The notes beneath the pieces were generated by a model. That model was given only the letters and a program-made list of their open reading frames with translations. It was not told the origin of the DNA and searched no databases. DNA of 64,000 nt from Rhizobium lusitanum (lineage in GTDB: Bacteria > Pseudomonadota > Alphaproteobacteria > Rhizobiales > Rhizobiaceae). The DNA lies in NCBI RefSeq assembly GCF_014189535.1, contig NZ_CP050308.1:2455501-2519500 (forward strand). Reading direction: 5' to 3'. Position 1 is the first letter of the stretch; every line of letters begins with the position of its first letter. Both the position numbers and the translations under genes were made by a program. Shown in pieces: positions 60,858-64,000 of the stretch.

Positions 60858-61769
60858 TTGAACTGGATCACCAATTACGTCCGCCCGCGGATCAATTCTA
60901 TGCTGGGCCGCCGCGAAGTACCGGAAAATCTCTGGATCAAGTGCCCGGAGACCGGCGAGATGGTCTTCCACAAGGATCTGGAAGATAACAAGTGGGTCAT
61001 TCCTGCCTCCGGCTTCCATATGAAGATGCCGGCCAAGGCCCGCCTTGCCGATCTTTTCGACAAGGGCGAATACGAAGCCTTGCAGCAGCCGAAGGTCGCG
61101 CAGGACCCGCTGAAGTTCCGCGACTCGAAGAAATACACCGACCGTCTGAAGGACAGCCGCATCAAGACCGATCAGGAAGACACGATTGTCGCCGGCGTCG
61201 GAAAGGTTCGTGGCCTGAAGCTCGTGGCCGTCGTCCATGAATTCAATTTCATGGGTGGCTCGCTGGGCATCGCTGCCGGCGAGGCGATCGTCAAGGCGTT
61301 TGAGCGTGCGATTGCCGAGAAGTGCCCGCTGGTGATGTTCCCGGCTTCGGGTGGCGCCCGTATGCAGGAAGGCATTCTGTCCCTGATGCAGCTGCCGCGC
61401 ACGACGGTTGCCGTCGACATGCTGAAGGAGGCCGGCCAGCCCTATATCGTCGTCCTGACCAACCCGACCACGGGTGGCGTCACCGCCTCTTACGCCATGC
61501 TCGGCGATGTCCACCTGGCGGAGCCGGGCGCGGAGATCTGCTTTGCCGGCAAGCGCGTCATCGAACAGACGATCCGCGAGAAGCTGCCCGAAGGCTTCCA
61601 GACCTCGGAATACCTGCTTGAGCACGGCATGGTCGACATGGTCATCAAGCGCCATGATATCCCCGATACCCTGGCGACGCTTTTGAAGATCCTGACCAAG
61701 GCTCCGGCAAATGATGTGTCCGCGAAGAGCCTGAACGGCGCAGCAGCGCCGCTGGTGGCGAACGGCTGA
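60858..61769 (+). CDS. accD: Acetyl-CoA carboxylase carboxyltransferase subunit beta AccD
   Basis: The 303-residue subunit, with AccA, transfers the carboxyl group from biotin to acetyl-CoA in fatty-acid synthesis. The crotonase-like core has [38 protein letters not shown] and [15 protein letters not shown]. In E. coli AccD a four-Cys zinc ribbon lies near residues 25-50, but here that region ([20 protein letters not shown]) has only Cys29 and the other three are absent. TTG 60858 is preceded by AGGAG (60845-60849). The order trpA-accD-folC is usual in alphaproteobacteria. Confidence 0.96.
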   Translation: MNWITNYVRPRINSMLGRREVPENLWIKCPETGEMVFHKDLEDNKWVIPASGFHMKMPAKARLADLFDKGEYEALQQPKVAQDPLKFRDSKKYTDRLKDSRIKTDQEDTIVAGVGKVRGLKLVAVVHEFNFMGGSLGIAAGEAIVKAFERAIAEKCPLVMFPASGGARMQEGILSLMQLPRTTVAVDMLKEAGQPYIVVLTNPTTGGVTASYAMLGDVHLAEPGAEICFAGKRVIEQTIREKLPEGFQTSEYLLEHGMVDMVIKRHDIPDTLATLLKILTKAPANDVSAKSLNGAAAPLVANG

Positions 61770-61811
61770 CCTGAAGCGGATGGCCGAAAGGCGGAGGTGC
61801 GGGTGACGGCG

Positions 61812-63155
61812 ATGGATCAATCCGCAGTGAGCGAGGCAGCGCAGGAAATCGCCAAGCTGATGGGGTTGCACCCCAAGGGCTACGATCTCTCGCTGGACAG
61901 GATCACCCGCCTTCTCGACATCCTCGGTAATCCGCAGAACAAGCTGCCGCCGGTGATCCATGTCGCTGGAACCAACGGCAAGGGCTCGGTGACGGCCTTC
62001 TGCCGCGCGCTTCTCGAAGCGGGCGGCTACAGCGTGCATGTCCATACCTCGCCGCATCTCGTCAACTGGCATGAGCGCTACCGCATCGGCGTCAATGGCA
62101 GCCGTGGCGAGCTGGTTGACGACGCGGTCTTTGCCGAAGTGCTTCGGCGTATCGCCGATGCCAATGGCGGCGAGAAGATCACGGTATTCGAGATCCTGAC
62201 AGCGGCGACCTTCATCCTGTTTGCCGAGCATCCGGCCGACGCCGCAGTCATCGAAGTTGGCCTCGGCGGTCGTTTCGACGCGACCAATGTTATTTCCGAG
62301 CCGGCCGTTTCGGTGATCATGCCAATCTCGCTCGATCACCAGCCCTATCTTGGCGACCGGGTCGAGCTGATCGCCGCCGAAAAGGCGGGGATCATGAAGG
62401 CCGGCCGGCCTGTCGTCATTGGTCATCAGGACCATGATGCGGCTCTCGACGTACTGGTATCGACCGCCGAGCGGCTGCGCTGCCCGACCGCCGTCTTCGG
62501 CCAGGACTTTTCTGCCCATGAGGAATATGGCCGACTGGTCTATCAGGACGAATTCGGCCTTGGCGACCTGCCGCTGCCGCGCCTGCCGGGCCGGCATCAA
62601 TATGCCAATGCCGCCGCCGCCATCCGCGCCGTCAAGGCCGCAGGCTTTGTCGTCACCGAGACGATGATGGAAAAGGCGATGATCTCGGTCGAATGGCCGG
62701 GTCGCCTGCAGCGCCTGACAGAGGGCGAGCTGTTGCCGTACGCTCCGGAAGGCGCGGAAATCTGGGTCGATGGCGGTCACAATCCCGGCGCCGGCGAGGT
62801 CATTGCCGAAGCTATGGCCAGTTTCGAGGAGCGTCAGCCGCGCCCGCTATTCCTGATCATCGGCATGATCAACACCAAGGATCCCCTAGGCTATTTCAAG
62901 GCATTCACGGGTCTGGCGGAAAAGGTCTATTGCGTGCCGATCCGTGGCAGCGAAGCGATGATCGATCCGGTCATCCTGGCAAATTCGGCCTATGACGCCG
63001 GCCTGGTGGCCGAGCCCATGTTGACGGTCCGCCAGGCGCTGGACGAAATCCGGGAACTGGCCGTACCCAACATGCCCGCTCCGCGCATCCTGATCGGCGG
63101 CTCGCTCTATCTCGTCGGTGATGTCCTTGCCGACAACGGCACGCCGCCGAAGTAA
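61812..63155 (+). CDS. folC: Folylpolyglutamate synthase / dihydrofolate synthase FolC
   Basis: The 447-residue Mur-ligase-family enzyme adds glutamate to dihydropteroate and folates. The P-loop HVAGTNGKGSV lies near residue 55, and HVHTSPHLVNWHERYRIGV follows. VIEVGLGGRFDATNVI and the linker SLDHQPYLGD are family motifs, and WVDGGHNPGAGEVIAEAM starts the C-terminal domain. The start is uncertain: GTG 61797, GTG 61803 (5 bp after GGCGGAGG, well placed) and ATG 61812 are all in frame. It follows accD by about 40 bp and is probably cotranscribed. Confidence 0.93.
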   Translation: MDQSAVSEAAQEIAKLMGLHPKGYDLSLDRITRLLDILGNPQNKLPPVIHVAGTNGKGSVTAFCRALLEAGGYSVHVHTSPHLVNWHERYRIGVNGSRGELVDDAVFAEVLRRIADANGGEKITVFEILTAATFILFAEHPADAAVIEVGLGGRFDATNVISEPAVSVIMPISLDHQPYLGDRVELIAAEKAGIMKAGRPVVIGHQDHDAALDVLVSTAERLRCPTAVFGQDFSAHEEYGRLVYQDEFGLGDLPLPRLPGRHQYANAAAAIRAVKAAGFVVTETMMEKAMISVEWPGRLQRLTEGELLPYAPEGAEIWVDGGHNPGAGEVIAEAMASFEERQPRPLFLIIGMINTKDPLGYFKAFTGLAEKVYCVPIRGSEAMIDPVILANSAYDAGLVAEPMLTVRQALDEIRELAVPNMPAPRILIGGSLYLVGDVLADNGTPPK

Positions 63156-63180
63156 CAAATACGGCTTGCGAGGAGGCTAA

Positions 63181-63795
63181 ATGAAGAAGGGCGTTCTCAA
63201 CACCTGGTATCTGCCTCTCGTTACCATTGGCGCATTGTATCTCGGTTTAGCCGCTCCAGCCCAATCGGCTCCTTCCACAGCAACGCCGCCGCCTCCGACC
63301 GCCGTGCAATTGCACAGCGCGATGGAAGCGGTAAAGTCGGGTGTTCCCCGGATTGCGGAGTTTCCCGGTTGTCTGCCAGCTTTTCAGCGGCCGGAAAATG
63401 TGCGGCTCTGCGTCCTGAAATTACAGGGCTCCTATGATGGCTTTCAGGAAATCCCATTCCGCTTTTCCAAAGGCCATTGGGCGGTTCTGCTGGACAAGAC
63501 AGGAAAGCCAGCGGAGACGAGCGCGGCCTGCGCTCCGGTCACTGTTGCCCAAAGTGCGCTTCGCCGGCTGCGCGGTGACGACAATCTGAGAGTGACTGGT
63601 GAGGTCGACGATGGCGAAGGCAATTTCACCGATCGGCGCGGCACCAATCGTGATCGTCAGGGAGCTTATCGTCTGATGTGCCGTTATGAGGTCGCAAAAG
63701 GTGCGGGCCAAAAGGAACTCGTCATTGCCTATGTTTGGTACGATGGATCGCAATATCTCATCGATGCGGACGTAGAGGTTTGGGACGACAATTGA
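63181..63795 (+). CDS. Secreted protein of unknown function
   Basis: The 204-residue product begins with a signal peptide (LPLVTIGALYLGLAAPAQSA; likely cut after QSA near residue 29). Four cysteines (in PGCLPAF, VRLCVLK, AACAPV and LMCRYE) could form two disulfides in the periplasm. A Pro/Thr-rich spacer follows the signal. I do not recognise the family. ATG 63181 follows GAGGAGG-like TGCGAGGAGG at 63167-63176. It is 25 bp after folC, so it may be in the same transcript, and converges on trxA with a strong terminator between. Confidence 0.75.
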   Translation: MKKGVLNTWYLPLVTIGALYLGLAAPAQSAPSTATPPPPTAVQLHSAMEAVKSGVPRIAEFPGCLPAFQRPENVRLCVLKLQGSYDGFQEIPFRFSKGHWAVLLDKTGKPAETSAACAPVTVAQSALRRLRGDDNLRVTGEVDDGEGNFTDRRGTNRDRQGAYRLMCRYEVAKGAGQKELVIAYVWYDGSQYLIDADVEVWDDN

Positions 63796-63840
63796 TCTAT
63801 CGGGCGATGAGCCACCTTTGCAAAGCAGTTGAGCCCAACA

Positions 63841-63867
63841 AAAAAGCCCGGACAAACCGGGCTTTTT
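63841..63867. terminator. Bidirectional terminator between the secreted-protein gene and trxA
   Basis: AAAAAGCCCGG (63841-63851) pairs perfectly with CCGGGCTTTTT (63857-63867). A and T runs on both flanks serve both converging transcripts. Confidence 0.92.
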
Positions 63868-63890
63868 GATTCATATCAGTCGATACCTGA

Positions 63891-64000
63891 TCAGGCGGCG
63901 GCAGCGCCTTTGATCCAGCTTTCCAGAGCTGATTTCGGAGCGGCGCCAACCTTGATGTCGGCGACTTCGCCGGCCTTGAACATGGCAAGCGTCGGGATCG
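63891..64000 (-). CDS. trxA: Thioredoxin TrxA (3' part only)
   Basis: The window ends inside this gene. The visible 35 C-terminal codons read [20 protein letters not shown], then [15 protein letters not shown] and TGA (63891-63893 on the plus strand as TCA). IPTLxxFKxG with the cis-Pro is the thioredoxin core loop, and the C-terminus is that of a thioredoxin helix 4. The CGPC active site lies outside the window. Thioredoxin next to folC is usual in alphaproteobacteria. Confidence 0.88.
   Translation of the reverse strand, partial: IPTLAMFKAGEVADIKVGAAPKSALESWIKGAAAA

Noticed and set aside
60843..62780. 645-codon minus-strand frame across accD and folC
   Set aside because: It covers two well-supported genes and their gap, has low-complexity composition and no ribosome-binding site or family motif.

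Overview
The window is chromosomal DNA of a member of the Rhizobiaceae, most likely Rhizobium or a close relative such as Agrobacterium. The evidence is GC-rich coding with strong codon bias, several protein families typical of alphaproteobacteria (TrcR/DUF1013, TimA, DUF2852, HemJ, the GDH180-type NAD-glutamate dehydrogenase, an AccD with a degenerate zinc ribbon), and the gene order hemE-hemJ-rho-mnmE-mnmG-rsmG-parA-parB. No rRNA, tRNA, CRISPR array, IS element or prophage was seen.

The central feature is the probable chromosomal replication origin at about 39.73-40.12 kb, between hemE (minus) and the PEP-synthase regulator gene (plus). It holds one perfect DnaA box, several near matches, TGGGGA motifs and an AT-rich stretch. 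Genes from 30.7 to 39.7 kb all point left and those from 40.1 to 43.8 kb all point right, as expected for outward replication. parA and parB lie about 8 kb away. Five parS-like 16-mers matching TGTTTCACGTGAAACA with 0-2 mismatches are at 1345, 32989, 34993, 35035 and 41576. Two of them are built into the first codons of rsmG and aroE.

Left part (1-30.6 kb): leuB, a PAP2 phosphatase, an ArsR regulator with an SDR dehydrogenase, dps, asd, a lytic transglycosylase, carbonic anhydrase with pyridoxal kinase (minus), a 1596-residue glutamate dehydrogenase, an MFS permease, then a minus-strand block purH / heparinase-like / rsmB / htpX. A short AT-rich islet with a DUF3800 protein separates an SdhAF4-like gene from acs. 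trcR, the PLP-homeostasis protein gene and the leuS-lptE-holA operon follow.

Right part (40.1-64 kb): ppsR-maf-aroE-coaE-dnaQ; a LysE exporter, secB and fxsA (minus); timA-mltA-smr-xre; gyrB; a nitroreductase and a DUF2218 gene (minus); a group II decarboxylase; a FAH-family enzyme; phaZ; DUF2852 and a metallopeptidase; then trpF-trpB-trpA-accD-folC, a secreted protein and the 3' end of trxA.

Six otherwise intact genes (dps, the SdhAF4-like gene, leuS, mnmG, mltA, trpF) carry an apparent single-base frameshift, each at or next to a homopolymer run. Because leuS is essential and all six are restored by one base, I read these mainly as sequencing or assembly errors. I found no convincing new multigene system. 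The most interesting material is the origin/centromere architecture and a few oddities listed as findings.
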